64,000 nucleotides of DNA from a bacterium. Its GTDB lineage: Bacteria > Pseudomonadota > Alphaproteobacteria > SP197. Every line of letters starts with the position of its first letter. Within the stretch, counting starts at the first letter, position 1. The stretch is from NCBI GenBank assembly GCA_028821455.1, contig JAPPGE010000060.1, positions 62,001 to 126,000 of the forward strand, read 5' to 3'. The notes beneath the pieces are model-generated. The model was not told the origin of the DNA. It made no database searches and was given only the letters and a program-made list of their open reading frames with translations. Shown here piece by piece: positions 33,812 to 42,892 of the stretch. A program made the translations under genes and the position numbers.

Positions 33812-36258
33812 CGGATCTTCCAAGCAAGGCTCGCGCCGTCATCGTCGGTGGAGGTGTCTCCGGTTCATCGGTCGCCTACCACCTCGCCAAGCTCGGCTGG
33901 CAGGACGTTGTTCTCCTCGAGAGACAGCAACTGACCTCGGGCACCACGTGGCATGCCGCCGGGCTGGTCGGACAGCTGCGGTCGGGGCAGAACATGACGC
34001 GGCTGGCGAAGTACTCGGCGGACCTCTACACCAAGCTCGAGGAAGAGACCGGTGTCGCCACCGGCATGCGCCAGAACGGCTCCATCACCGTGGCTCTCAC
34101 CAGCGAGCGACTCGAGGAGATCACCCGCACGGCCTCGCTGGCCCGTGCCTTCGGCGTTGAGGTCAACGAGATCTCGCCTGGTGAAGCCGGGAACCTCTAT
34201 CCGTGGCTCAACGTCAGCGATGTCGTGGGCGCCGTCCATCTTCCCCTGGACGGTCAGTGCGATCCGGCCAACATCGCCCTTGCCCTGGCCTCCGGCGCCC
34301 GCCAGCGAGGCGTGACCATCGCCGAAGGCGTGAAGGTGACGGACGTCCACCGGGCAAACGGGCGGGTGACGGGCGTCTCCTGGGAGTCCGAAGGTGCCAG
34401 GGGGTCGATCGCCAGCGATGTCGTGGTGAACTGCGCCGGCATGTGGGCGCGCGATCTCGGCGCACTCTCCGGAGTCAACATCCCGCTTCACGCCTGCGAG
34501 CACTTCTACATCGTCACCGAACCGGTGGAAGGACTCGGACGGCTGCCGGTCCTCCGGGTGCCCGACGAGTGGGCCTACTACAAGGAGGATGCGGGCAAGA
34601 TGATGCTCGGCGCCTTCGAGCCGGATGCCAAGCCCTGGGGCATGGAGGGCATCCCGGAGGATTTCTGTTTCGATCAGCTGCCCGAGGACATCGCCCATTT
34701 TGAACCGGTTCTCGAGAAGGCGATCAACCGCATGCCTATGCTTGCCGAGGCCGGCATCCACACGTTCTTCAACGGACCTGAGAGTTTCACGCCGGACAAC
34801 AGCTACTACCTGGGCGAAACACCGGAACTGAGGGGCTACTTCGTCGCCTGCGGCTACAACTCCATCGGCATCGTGTCGTCGGGAGGTGCCGGCATGGCGC
34901 TGGCGCAGTGGATCGAGGACGGCGAACCACCCTTTGACCTGTGGGATGTCGACATCCGCCGGGTCCAGCCCTTCCAGAGGAACCGGACCTATCTCAGGGA
35001 CAGGGTGAGCGAGTCGCTCGGACTGCTCTATGCCGATCACTTCCCCTACCGCCAGCCGCAGACCGCCCGCGGCGTGCGCCGGTCGCCGATCCACGATCAT
35101 CTGAAGGCCCGCGGAGCCTGTTTCGGCGTCGTCGCCGGCTGGGAACGGGCCAACTGGTTCGCCCGCGACGGCATGGCGCCCGAGTACCGCTACACGTGGA
35201 AGCGCCAGAACTGGTTCGGCTGCGCTCGCGAGGAGCATCTCGCGGTGAGGACGGGTGTCGGTCTCTTCGACATGACCTCGTTCGGCAAGATCCGGGCCGA
35301 GGGTGCGGACGCCGCGGCGGTCCTGAACCGCATCTGTGCCAACGAGATCGATGTCGAGACTGGACGGCTCGTCTACACCCAGTTTCTCAACCACCACGGC
35401 GGGATCGAGTGCGACTGCACCGTCACAAGGCTCTCCGAAACCGCATTTCTGATCGTCACGCCCGGGGCAACCCTGATGCGGGACCTCGCATGGCTCAAAC
35501 GTCACACGCCGGACGACGCGCGCGTTGTCTACACCGACGTCACGGCCGCAGAATCGGTCCTCTGTCTCATGGGTCCGCAATCACGAGACGTGCTCAACGC
35601 CTGTTCCCCGGCGGATCTTTCAAACGATCATCATCCCTTCGGAACCATGCGGGAAATCGAGATCGGCTACGCCATCTGCCGCGCCCACCGGGTCAGCTAC
35701 GTCGGCGAACTCGGCTGGGAACTCTATGTCAGCACCGAGATGGCGGCCCATGTCTTCGAGACGCTCGAGGAAGCAGGCCGGCCCTTCGATCTGTGTCTGG
35801 CCGGCCTCCATGTCCTCGACAGCTGCCGCATCGAGAAGGCCTTCCGGCATTTCGGCCACGACATCACGGACGAGGATCACGTGCTCGAGGCGGGTCTCGG
35901 ATTTGCCGTGCGTGTGCAGAAACCCGACTTCATCGGCCGGGACGCCGTCCTCAGGAAGAAGGACGAGGGCCTGAAACGACGCATGGTGCAATTCATGCTC
36001 GAGGATCCCGAGCCCCTGCTCTACCACAACGAGCCGATCGTGCGGGACGGCCGCATCGTCAGCTACCTGACATCGGGCAACTACGGTCACCATCTCGGCG
36101 GCGCCATCGGCATGGGCTACGTTCCCCTTGAAACAGGTGAGACTGCCGACGGTCTCCTTGCGTCCTCATACGAAATCGAGGTCGCCGGGACGAGAACCAC
36201 CGCCCGCGCCTCCCTGAGACCCATGTACGACCCCAAGTCCGAGCGTGTGCGCATGTAG
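33808..36258 (+). CDS. FAD/GcvT-type dehydrogenase, dimethylglycine/sarcosine-dehydrogenase-like (copy 2)
   Basis: 816 aa from ATG 33808, a tandem paralogue of the preceding gene with the same architecture. The FAD motif is VIVGGGVSGSSVAYHLA, the flavinylation-type segment GTTWHAAGLVGQLRSGQN and the GcvT-type C-terminal part has YVGELGWELYV and DSCRIEKAFRHFGHD. Sequence differs from copy 1 throughout, so this is an old duplication with probable division of labour (for example successive demethylations). It is followed after 10 bp by the MttB-like gene, forming a three-gene operon for methylated amines. Confidence 0.92.
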   Translation: MTDLPSKARAVIVGGGVSGSSVAYHLAKLGWQDVVLLERQQLTSGTTWHAAGLVGQLRSGQNMTRLAKYSADLYTKLEEETGVATGMRQNGSITVALTSERLEEITRTASLARAFGVEVNEISPGEAGNLYPWLNVSDVVGAVHLPLDGQCDPANIALALASGARQRGVTIAEGVKVTDVHRANGRVTGVSWESEGARGSIASDVVVNCAGMWARDLGALSGVNIPLHACEHFYIVTEPVEGLGRLPVLRVPDEWAYYKEDAGKMMLGAFEPDAKPWGMEGIPEDFCFDQLPEDIAHFEPVLEKAINRMPMLAEAGIHTFFNGPESFTPDNSYYLGETPELRGYFVACGYNSIGIVSSGGAGMALAQWIEDGEPPFDLWDVDIRRVQPFQRNRTYLRDRVSESLGLLYADHFPYRQPQTARGVRRSPIHDHLKARGACFGVVAGWERANWFARDGMAPEYRYTWKRQNWFGCAREEHLAVRTGVGLFDMTSFGKIRAEGADAAAVLNRICANEIDVETGRLVYTQFLNHHGGIECDCTVTRLSETAFLIVTPGATLMRDLAWLKRHTPDDARVVYTDVTAAESVLCLMGPQSRDVLNACSPADLSNDHHPFGTMREIEIGYAICRAHRVSYVGELGWELYVSTEMAAHVFETLEEAGRPFDLCLAGLHVLDSCRIEKAFRHFGHDITDEDHVLEAGLGFAVRVQKPDFIGRDAVLRKKDEGLKRRMVQFMLEDPEPLLYHNEPIVRDGRIVSYLTSGNYGHHLGGAIGMGYVPLETGETADGLLASSYEIEVAGTRTTARASLRPMYDPKSERVRM

Positions 36259-36268
36259 GGACCAAGCC

Positions 36269-37852
36269 ATGACCGACCGCGATTCTGCCGACACCTCTCC
36301 CCGGCGCAGCCGCCGTGGCGGAGGACGTGCCGCCCGCAAGGCCGCGCGTGCCGCGCCCTTGCCCGACAACATGAGGCCGGTGAGACCCGGCCTCGAGGGG
36401 GGCACCTACAGGCCCCTCAGCGATACCGACATGGAGAAGATCAACAACACGGCCCTTGTTGCCCTCGAGGAAGTCGGCCTCAGTGACGCTCCTCCAAGCG
36501 GTGTCGAGATTCTCACGGGAGCCGGCGCCATCGCCGGCGACGATGGCCGCATCCGCTTCCCCCGTGCCCTTGTCGAGGACATGCTCGCCATCGCGGCGCG
36601 CGACTTCACGCTTCATGGCCAGGATCCGCTCCATGACCTGCGCCCGGGAGGGTACCGCGTGCATTTCGGCACTGCCGGCGCCGCCGTCTTCGTCTACGAT
36701 CCGGCGACGCGCGAGAACCGCGAACCGACCGTCCAGGACCTCTATGATTCGGCGCGCATCGTCGATTCCCTGGACAACATCCATTTCTTCCAGCGCACGC
36801 TGACACCGCGCGACACGGTCGATCCGCGCGACATGGACCTCAACACGCTCTACGCCTGCATCTCGGGCACCACCAAGCACATCGGCACGGCCTTCACCCT
36901 GGCGGACTACGCCGCCGAGGGACTCGACATGCTCCACATGATCGCCGGATCCGAGGAGACCTGGCGGCAGCGGCCATTCGTTTCAAACTCGAACTGCTTC
37001 GTCGTGCCGCCGATGAAGTTCGCCACCGAGAGCTGCCTGGTGATGGAGACCCTGATCCGGGGCGGCATGCCGATCCTGCTGCTCTCCGCGGGCCAGGCCG
37101 GCGCCACCGCGCCCGCACCCCTTGCCGGTGCGGTCGTGCAGGCGGTAGCCGAGTGCCTTGCCGGCCTCGTCTACGTCAACGCGCTCTCGCCCGGCCATCC
37201 GGCCATCTTCGGCACCTGGCCCTTCGTCTCCGATCTGCGCACCGGCGCCATGTCCGGCGGCTCGCCCGAACAGGGACTGCTCACCGCGGCCTGCGGACAG
37301 ATGGCACGCTACTATGATCTCCCGGGAGGGTCGGCCTGCGCGATGTCCGATTCCAAGGAGATGGACATGCAGGCCGGGTACGAACGGGGTCTCGCCAATG
37401 TCATGGCCGGGCTCTCCGGACTCAATCTCGTCTACGAGAGCGTCGGCATGCATTCGTCCCTGCTGTCGCACTGTCTCGAGGCCCTTTTCGTCGACAATGA
37501 CGTCATCGGCGCCTGCATGCGCTGCGTGCGCGGCATCGAGGTCAATGACGAGACCATGGCGCTCGACACGATGAAGGAGGTGTGCCTCGGGGGCCCCGGC
37601 CACTATCTGGGCGCCGACCAGACCCTGAGGCTGATGCAGACCGAGTACGTCTACCCGACGGTCGGCGACCGCTCGAGCCCGAAGGAATGGCTGGAGAACG
37701 ACCGTCCCGATCTCGTGTCGAAGGCGATCGGACGCAAGGACACACTGCTCGCCTCCTACTATCCGGCCCACATTCCGGAAGCGACCGATACCGCCATCCG
37801 CGAGCGCTACGCCATCTTCCTCCCACGCGAGAACATGCTGCCGGCAGCCTGA
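36269..37852 (+). CDS. Trimethylamine-methyltransferase (MttB) family protein, non-pyrrolysine
   Basis: 527 aa from ATG 36269, with a very basic N-terminus (RRSRRGGGRAARKAARAA) that is common in proteobacterial members. The body matches the MttB barrel (TYRPLSDTDMEKI, SNCFVVPPMKFA, GGSPEQGLLTAACGQMARYY). There is no in-frame UAG, so it belongs to the non-pyrrolysine branch, whose characterised members (such as glycine betaine methyltransferase MtgB) demethylate quaternary amines. No corrinoid protein gene is in the window, so the methyl acceptor is unclear. It follows two GcvT-type dehydrogenases, suggesting stepwise N-demethylation. Confidence 0.88.
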   Translation: MTDRDSADTSPRRSRRGGGRAARKAARAAPLPDNMRPVRPGLEGGTYRPLSDTDMEKINNTALVALEEVGLSDAPPSGVEILTGAGAIAGDDGRIRFPRALVEDMLAIAARDFTLHGQDPLHDLRPGGYRVHFGTAGAAVFVYDPATRENREPTVQDLYDSARIVDSLDNIHFFQRTLTPRDTVDPRDMDLNTLYACISGTTKHIGTAFTLADYAAEGLDMLHMIAGSEETWRQRPFVSNSNCFVVPPMKFATESCLVMETLIRGGMPILLLSAGQAGATAPAPLAGAVVQAVAECLAGLVYVNALSPGHPAIFGTWPFVSDLRTGAMSGGSPEQGLLTAACGQMARYYDLPGGSACAMSDSKEMDMQAGYERGLANVMAGLSGLNLVYESVGMHSSLLSHCLEALFVDNDVIGACMRCVRGIEVNDETMALDTMKEVCLGGPGHYLGADQTLRLMQTEYVYPTVGDRSSPKEWLENDRPDLVSKAIGRKDTLLASYYPAHIPEATDTAIRERYAIFLPRENMLPAA

Positions 37853-37867
37853 ATTCGGCAGTTTTTT
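37838..37867 (+). terminator. Rho-independent terminator after the MttB-like gene
   Basis: CTGCCG (37838-37843) pairs with CGGCAG (37856-37861) across a 12-nt loop and is followed by six T. The left arm lies in the last codons of the MttB-like gene. It would end the dehydrogenase-methyltransferase operon before the convergent SDR gene. Confidence 0.55.
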
Positions 37868-37984
37868 CGTTGTGAAGAGGGCCTTTGCCCTGACCGCGAC
37901 CGACCGTATCAACAAGTCCGGTTGTCCTGGACCCGTGATCAACGTTTCCTCTTGCGGCGGGGCCGCCCGCACCTTGCGCCGGTG

Positions 37985-38761
37985 TCAGAACGTGGCGGTG
38001 ACGCCGCCGTCCACCACGAGGACCTGGCCGGTGATGTAGGCGGCGTCCGACGAAACGAGAAAGGCGGCAGGCCCGGCAAGATCTTCCGGACAGCCGGTCC
38101 GACCGAGCGGGATCTTGCGGTACTTCAGGTACACCGTCCTGAAGTACTCGGTATCGTGCTCGTGGCTGCCGTCGGGAAGACGGGCCATGCGGGTGTCGAT
38201 GAAGCCCGGGGCAATGGCGTTCACGGTCATTCCCCGGGGCGCCAGGTCGCAGGCAAGCGCACGGACCATGTTCACGATTCCTCCCTTGGCGCTGCTGTAG
38301 GGAAGGGAGTCGGGGGAGCCGAAAAGACCCATGATGCTCGCCGTCATGAGAATACGTCCGCCGCTTCGCTCCATGAGCGGCAGGGCGGCAAGCGTGCAGA
38401 CCAGCGCACCGTCGAGATTGGTTCGCGTCACCTTGCGGAAATGCTCGATCGTCAGGTCCCCGATCGGGCTGATATCGAGTATCGCGGCATTGTTGACGAG
38501 CACGTCGAGACGCCCGTGCTCCTCGTCGATGCTGGCGAGCGCACGCCGGCAGGCGGCCTGATCGGTGATGTCCAGGGTGACGGGAGTGGCGCGGGCCGTA
38601 TCGTCGGCCGGCAGCCGGTCGATGGCCCGTTGCGCCTCGCCGCCATCGATGTCGGCGAGGATGACGTGGCCGCCCTCCGCCAGCAGACGTGTCGCGATCG
38701 CAAGGCCGATGCCCCGCGCGGCGCCGGTGACGAGCGCCACCTGTTTCTCGAAACGTTTCAT
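37985..38761 (-). CDS. Short-chain dehydrogenase/reductase
   Basis: 258 aa from the second Met (38761; GGAAG upstream). Classic SDR: cofactor motif LVTGAARGIGLAIA, acidic residue after strand 2 (ILADIDG, favouring NAD), VNNAAIL, catalytic Tyr-Lys in LPYSSAKGG and a C-terminal YITGQVLVVDGGV. It starts 1 bp after the permease stop of importer 3, so it is the last gene of that operon and probably acts on the imported compound or an intermediate made by the enolase-family enzyme. Confidence 0.94.
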   Translation of the reverse strand: MKRFEKQVALVTGAARGIGLAIATRLLAEGGHVILADIDGGEAQRAIDRLPADDTARATPVTLDITDQAACRRALASIDEEHGRLDVLVNNAAILDISPIGDLTIEHFRKVTRTNLDGALVCTLAALPLMERSGGRILMTASIMGLFGSPDSLPYSSAKGGIVNMVRALACDLAPRGMTVNAIAPGFIDTRMARLPDGSHEHDTEYFRTVYLKYRKIPLGRTGCPEDLAGPAAFLVSSDAAYITGQVLVVDGGVTATF

Positions 38762-38762
38762 G

Positions 38763-39584
38763 TCACGTTCTTCCTTCACGAGATGTCTTCCCTGCGGGAC
38801 CGGCGTTCCGACGCCATGCCAGGGCCACCGCGACGGTCAGGAGAATCGAAAACCCGAGTATGAGGGTGACGAGGGCGTTGATCGTCGGGGTGAAGCCAAC
38901 CCGCATCATCGCATAGAGGCGCACCGGCAGGGTGGCGTCCGTTCCGCTGAGAAACAGGGTGATCATGGTCTCGTCGAAGGACAGGGCAAAGGCAAGAAGA
39001 CCGCCGGTCAGGAGCGGCATGCGCAGGTTCGGCAGTATGATGAAGCGAAAGGTCTGCATGCGGGTGGCGCCCAGGTCCAGGGCGGCCTCCACGAGGTTTC
39101 GGCTGAGGGCGTTCAGGCGTGTCAGCACGATGCGGTAGATGATGGCCGAAACGAAGAGAGTGTGGCCGACCGTGATCGTGAAAATTCCACGGCCAACTCC
39201 CGCCTCGCGGAAGTAGATGAGCAGCGAGAGGCCCGTGATGATGGGCGGCAGCAGGAAGGGCAGGAAGATCACGTATTCGAGCAATCGCGCCGAATGCCTG
39301 CCGGGCTGGGACCTGACGAGGATCGCTGCGGATGTCGCGAAGCAGGCCGCCGCCGCCACCGCGAGGCTGCCGACAAGGAGCGAGTTCCACAGAGCCTCGC
39401 CGAGTGCGTCGTTCTCGAAGAGCTTCGCGTACCAGGACAGGGAAAAGGAGTCCCAGTTCACCTTGCCGCGCCGCATTGAGAAGAAGGAAAGAAGAAAGAC
39501 AAGCAGGATCGGCAGATAGAGCGACACGTAGACCAGCACCGCGACCGCAGCGAGAGGAACGTCGATGATCCGGTTGCGCGTCAT
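38763..39584 (-). CDS. ABC transporter permease, PotC-like (importer 3)
   Basis: The 573-aa ORF track entry is an artefact: its first 300 codons lie in another frame of the upstream permease. The ATG at 39584 overlaps that permease stop by 4 bp and gives 273 aa with about six membrane segments. The EAA loop is LVEAALDLGATRMQTFRFIILP. It works with the PotB-like partner and the ATPase of this operon. Confidence 0.93.
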   Translation of the reverse strand: MTRNRIIDVPLAAVAVLVYVSLYLPILLVFLLSFFSMRRGKVNWDSFSLSWYAKLFENDALGEALWNSLLVGSLAVAAAACFATSAAILVRSQPGRHSARLLEYVIFLPFLLPPIITGLSLLIYFREAGVGRGIFTITVGHTLFVSAIIYRIVLTRLNALSRNLVEAALDLGATRMQTFRFIILPNLRMPLLTGGLLAFALSFDETMITLFLSGTDATLPVRLYAMMRVGFTPTINALVTLILGFSILLTVAVALAWRRNAGPAGKTSREGRT

Positions 39585-40432
39585 GATTGCCAGCGCGGGT
39601 TCGAGAGACGGCGCGCGATGGAGATCACCACCAGCGCGACCACCATGAGCAGGACCGAAAGCGCGGCCCCCAGCGGCCAGTTGAAGGCGAGTCCGAATTG
39701 GCTGAACACCAGCCTTCCGAATGTGAACCCTTCGATCCCGCCCACAAGTTCCGGCGCCAGAAAGTCGCCGCTGGCGAGGACAAAGGTGAACATCGCCCCC
39801 ACAATGGCGCCCGGAAGGCTGAGCGGCAGGATGACCCAGCGGAATGTCTGGATCTCGCTGGCGCCAAGATCGGCCGCAGCCTGCAGGACCTGGGGAGCGA
39901 TGCGCTCCAGCGCCACACAGATCGGCAACACCATGAAGGGCAGGAGAACGATGCTCAGCGTGATCCGCACAGCCATCAGGTTGAAGAGCAGGGCGCTCAC
40001 CGGCTCGTCGGCCACACCGAGCGCAAGCAATGCGCTGTTCAGAAGACCGTTCGTCCCGAGCACACCGCGCATCGCGTAGATCTTGATGATGTAGCTCATC
40101 AGAAGCGGGATCGCGAGAGCAATGACGAGGACGTTCCGCCAGGCGGGCGGGCGTCGCCAGATGAAGTATGCCGTGGCGTAGCCGAGCACGAAGTTGAAGG
40201 CCGAGACTTCGAAGGCCAGCAACATCGTCCGCAGGAATGTGGTCCGATAGGAGGAGTTGGAGACAATGTTGACGAAATTGTCGAATGTCGGCTCGTAGAC
40301 GATGGCGTTGTCGACCACCGGCAGGAAGCCATAGGCGAGGAAACTCGAAAGCGGGACCAGGATGAAGAGGATGCAGATGGCCCAGAGCACGATTGCGCCC
40401 GGCACATACCCGGTCATGGGCTTTCCTGTCAC
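39581..40432 (-). CDS. ABC transporter permease, PotB-like (importer 3)
   Basis: 283 aa, GTG start overlapping the ATPase stop (GTGA) with GGGGG upstream; an ATG at 40417 is an equally fair start. Six membrane segments follow, beginning GAIVLWAICILFILVPL. The EAA loop is VLQAAADLGASEIQTFRWVILPL. Confidence 0.92.
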   Translation of the reverse strand: MTGKPMTGYVPGAIVLWAICILFILVPLSSFLAYGFLPVVDNAIVYEPTFDNFVNIVSNSSYRTTFLRTMLLAFEVSAFNFVLGYATAYFIWRRPPAWRNVLVIALAIPLLMSYIIKIYAMRGVLGTNGLLNSALLALGVADEPVSALLFNLMAVRITLSIVLLPFMVLPICVALERIAPQVLQAAADLGASEIQTFRWVILPLSLPGAIVGAMFTFVLASGDFLAPELVGGIEGFTFGRLVFSQFGLAFNWPLGAALSVLLMVVALVVISIARRLSNPRWQS

Positions 40433-41553
40433 TCCTGTGCCCCCTTGACCAGCGCACAGGCGGCAGCGTCGAAACCGACTTCAAGGCGAGAACCGACTAC
40501 GGGGTGTCGGGCCGAGGGATTGCTGCGCGTCTTCATCGTCAGGACATGACGTGCCTCGGGGTGCTTCAGTTCGGTGATTGTCTCCGAGCCGACGAAGGAG
40601 ACCGAGACCACCTCGCACTCGATCCTGTTGCAGGTATCGTCGGCGGCTGGAACGAGAGCTTCGGGGCGCACGGCCAGCGCAAGCCCTTCGCGTACCTGCG
40701 GCGGAGGACCATCGACCCTCATCGTGCCGAAGGGAGTCGAGACCATTGTCGTGGCCTCCCCGGTGCTCTCGATGCGGCACGGCTCGAGAATGTTGCTCGC
40801 CCCGAAAAACGCGGCAACGAATCGGCTTTGCGGTCGATAGTAGAGATCCCTAGGCGTGCCGATCTGCTCGATGCGTCCGGACCGCATCACGCAGATGCGG
40901 TCAGACACGGTGATGGCTTCGGACTGATCGTGCGTAACGAAAACGAAGGTGATGCCGCTGCGGCGCTGCACGACTTTCAGGAACCTCTGCATCTGGCGCC
41001 GCAACGTCGCATCGAGCGCGGCGAGCGGCTCGTCGAGCAAGATAAGACGCGGTTCGCAGATCATGGCGCGCGCAAGCGCGGTCCTCTGCTGCTGTCCGCC
41101 GCTCAGTTGTGCCGGGTAGCGATCGCCTAGATCCTCAAGTTCGACGATCGCGAGTGCGTCCCTGACCCGCGCGTCCCGCGTCGTGCGGGCAACACCCCGC
41201 ACCCGCAAGCCGAACGCGACGTTTTCCCGCACCGTCATATGGGGGAAGAGCGCATAATCCTGGAAGACGGTGTTGAAGGGACGGCGGTTGATCGGCAGAT
41301 CGGCGATGTCACGTCCGTCGAACTCGATGCGTCCGGCCGTGGGTTGCTGAAACCCGGCAATCGTGCGCAGCAGCGTGGTCTTTCCCGACCCCGAGGGGCC
41401 GAGCACGGTCAGGAACTCGCCGTTCAGGACGTCCAGGTCGAGGGGGCGAATGGCCTCGAAGTCCTGGAAGCGGACACCCAGCCCGCGGATTCGCAGAAGT
41501 GGGGTCCTGTCGCCTGCCACCTCGTGCCTGCTGTCGGCGTCAGGGGCGACCAT
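40429..41553 (-). CDS. ABC transporter ATP-binding protein, PotA-like (importer 3)
   Basis: 374 aa from ATG 41553, overlapping the enolase-family gene end by 14 bp. Walker A GPSGSGKTT, signature LSGGQQQR, Walker B LILLDEPLAALD, and FVTHDQSEAITVSDR are all present, with a C-terminal regulatory domain. The order enolase, ATPase, permease, permease, SDR is one tight operon behind the solute-binding protein. Confidence 0.94.
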   Translation of the reverse strand: MVAPDADSRHEVAGDRTPLLRIRGLGVRFQDFEAIRPLDLDVLNGEFLTVLGPSGSGKTTLLRTIAGFQQPTAGRIEFDGRDIADLPINRRPFNTVFQDYALFPHMTVRENVAFGLRVRGVARTTRDARVRDALAIVELEDLGDRYPAQLSGGQQQRTALARAMICEPRLILLDEPLAALDATLRRQMQRFLKVVQRRSGITFVFVTHDQSEAITVSDRICVMRSGRIEQIGTPRDLYYRPQSRFVAAFFGASNILEPCRIESTGEATTMVSTPFGTMRVDGPPPQVREGLALAVRPEALVPAADDTCNRIECEVVSVSFVGSETITELKHPEARHVLTMKTRSNPSARHPVVGSRLEVGFDAAACALVKGAQE

Positions 41554-42709
41554 AGGCGCGCACGGCGTCCCAGTTGATCTCAACCCCGAGACCGGGCCTT
41601 GTGGGAGGCAGAATTTCGCCGTTCTTCAGAACGAGATCCTCCACGGCGAGTTCACGGCGGAGCTTTTCGATGCACAGCTGCGGGGGAAGATACTCGACAA
41701 AGGCGATCCCGGGGGTCGCGAAGGCGAGATGGGCGGTGGCGGACAGCGACACTCCCGTCTTCCAGCAGTGCGGAACCACCGGCAGGTTCCTTTCGGCCGC
41801 CATCTCGCATACCGCACGTGCCTCGCCCACACCACCAACGCGCCCGACGTCCGGCTGGACGACACCAATCCGGCCACGCTCGATCAGGTCTTCGAATTCC
41901 CAGCGGGTCGAGAGCCATTCCCCCGAGGCAATCCGGAAGGGCGCCAGAGCCGCCAGCCTGGCATGCTCGCCGAGAAAATCAGGCCAGAGCGGCGTCTCGA
42001 CAAAGTAGAGGTCGAACTCTTCCCAGTCGCGCAGGACCGACCATGCCGTCTCGGCATCACGCCACAGGTACTGGACGTCCACCATCAGCGTCATGTCCGG
42101 CCCGAGTGTCCGGCGCACCGCCGCCACGACCTCCGTGTGGCGATCGTAGCTCTCGTTCATGCCGTCGTGCGCATAGGGGCCGGCCATGGTGCATTCGGCC
42201 TTGACGGCCTTGAAACCGAGTTTCTTCGCGTTCTCGGCCGATTCGCAGAGCGCATCCCGGTAGGCCTCGAAGCTGCTGCCGGCCGGTTGCAGGGATGCAT
42301 AGGGAACAAGCGGGGTCGGACGAAGTTCACCGAGGAGCTTCCACAAAGGCTCACCCGCAATCTTTCCGGCGAGATCCTGGAGTGCCATCTCGACAGCACC
42401 AAGGGCGTGGATTACTGCGCCACGGCGTCCGTTCATCGCCGTCATCGTGTAGACGTGACTCCAGAGCGCCTCGATATCGCGAGGGTCCTTACCCTTCAGC
42501 AATTCTGTCATGCCGAGACCCATGGTGTGTGTGCCGGAAGCCTCGATGCAAGCACGCCCGATCCACGGATTGAGATCGCTCTCGCCGTAACCCTCGAGGC
42601 CCTCGTCAGTGCTGACGACGATGAGCAAGCTGTCCTGGGCCGAGGAAGTCAGACCCGGATCGACGTCGTCGGCGACCAGGACGTGACACGCGATGTCGGT
42701 AATCTTCAC
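41540..42709 (-). CDS. Enolase-superfamily enzyme (mandelate-racemase-like dehydratase or racemase)
   Basis: 389 aa from a GTG at 42709, chosen because AAGGGGGG lies 6 nt upstream; the ORF track start at 42817 adds unlikely residues. The barrel metal ligands are visible as MVDVQYLW (Asp), FVETPLWPD (Glu) and IASGEWLST (Glu). A catalytic Lys is in FKAVKAECT, and the Asp-His dyad of the mandelate racemase subgroup is in VQPDVGRVGG and VVPHCWKTG. Such enzymes abstract a proton next to a carboxylate, most often to dehydrate sugar acids. Together with the SMP-30 lactonase and SDR it suggests a lactone-acid-keto acid route, although its importer is of the polyamine type. Confidence 0.88.
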   Translation of the reverse strand: MKITDIACHVLVADDVDPGLTSSAQDSLLIVVSTDEGLEGYGESDLNPWIGRACIEASGTHTMGLGMTELLKGKDPRDIEALWSHVYTMTAMNGRRGAVIHALGAVEMALQDLAGKIAGEPLWKLLGELRPTPLVPYASLQPAGSSFEAYRDALCESAENAKKLGFKAVKAECTMAGPYAHDGMNESYDRHTEVVAAVRRTLGPDMTLMVDVQYLWRDAETAWSVLRDWEEFDLYFVETPLWPDFLGEHARLAALAPFRIASGEWLSTRWEFEDLIERGRIGVVQPDVGRVGGVGEARAVCEMAAERNLPVVPHCWKTGVSLSATAHLAFATPGIAFVEYLPPQLCIEKLRRELAVEDLVLKNGEILPPTRPGLGVEINWDAVRAYGRP

Positions 42710-42892
42710 CAGCAGTACCCCCCTTGCCGACATGCAAGTCACACGGACGGCAACCGGAATTCCGGGTGCCGTGACAACCCTGGACAGGTTACGCGATTGC
42801 GGGCCCGCCGGCCGCAAGACTCGGATTAACAGGCCCGGGCGCTACGACAAGGTGACGGGCATCCCTCGCAGCATACCCGCCACCCCCTTCTG

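Noticed and set aside
36269-37852. Pyrrolysine-containing MttB
   Set aside because: There is no in-frame TAG inside the 527-codon frame, so it is a non-pyrrolysine member.
39585-40484. Upstream 300 codons of ORF 38763..40484 as part of a fused permease
   Set aside because: They lie out of frame across the PotB-like permease and look like shadow sequence; the permease proper starts at 39584 with a 4-bp overlap.
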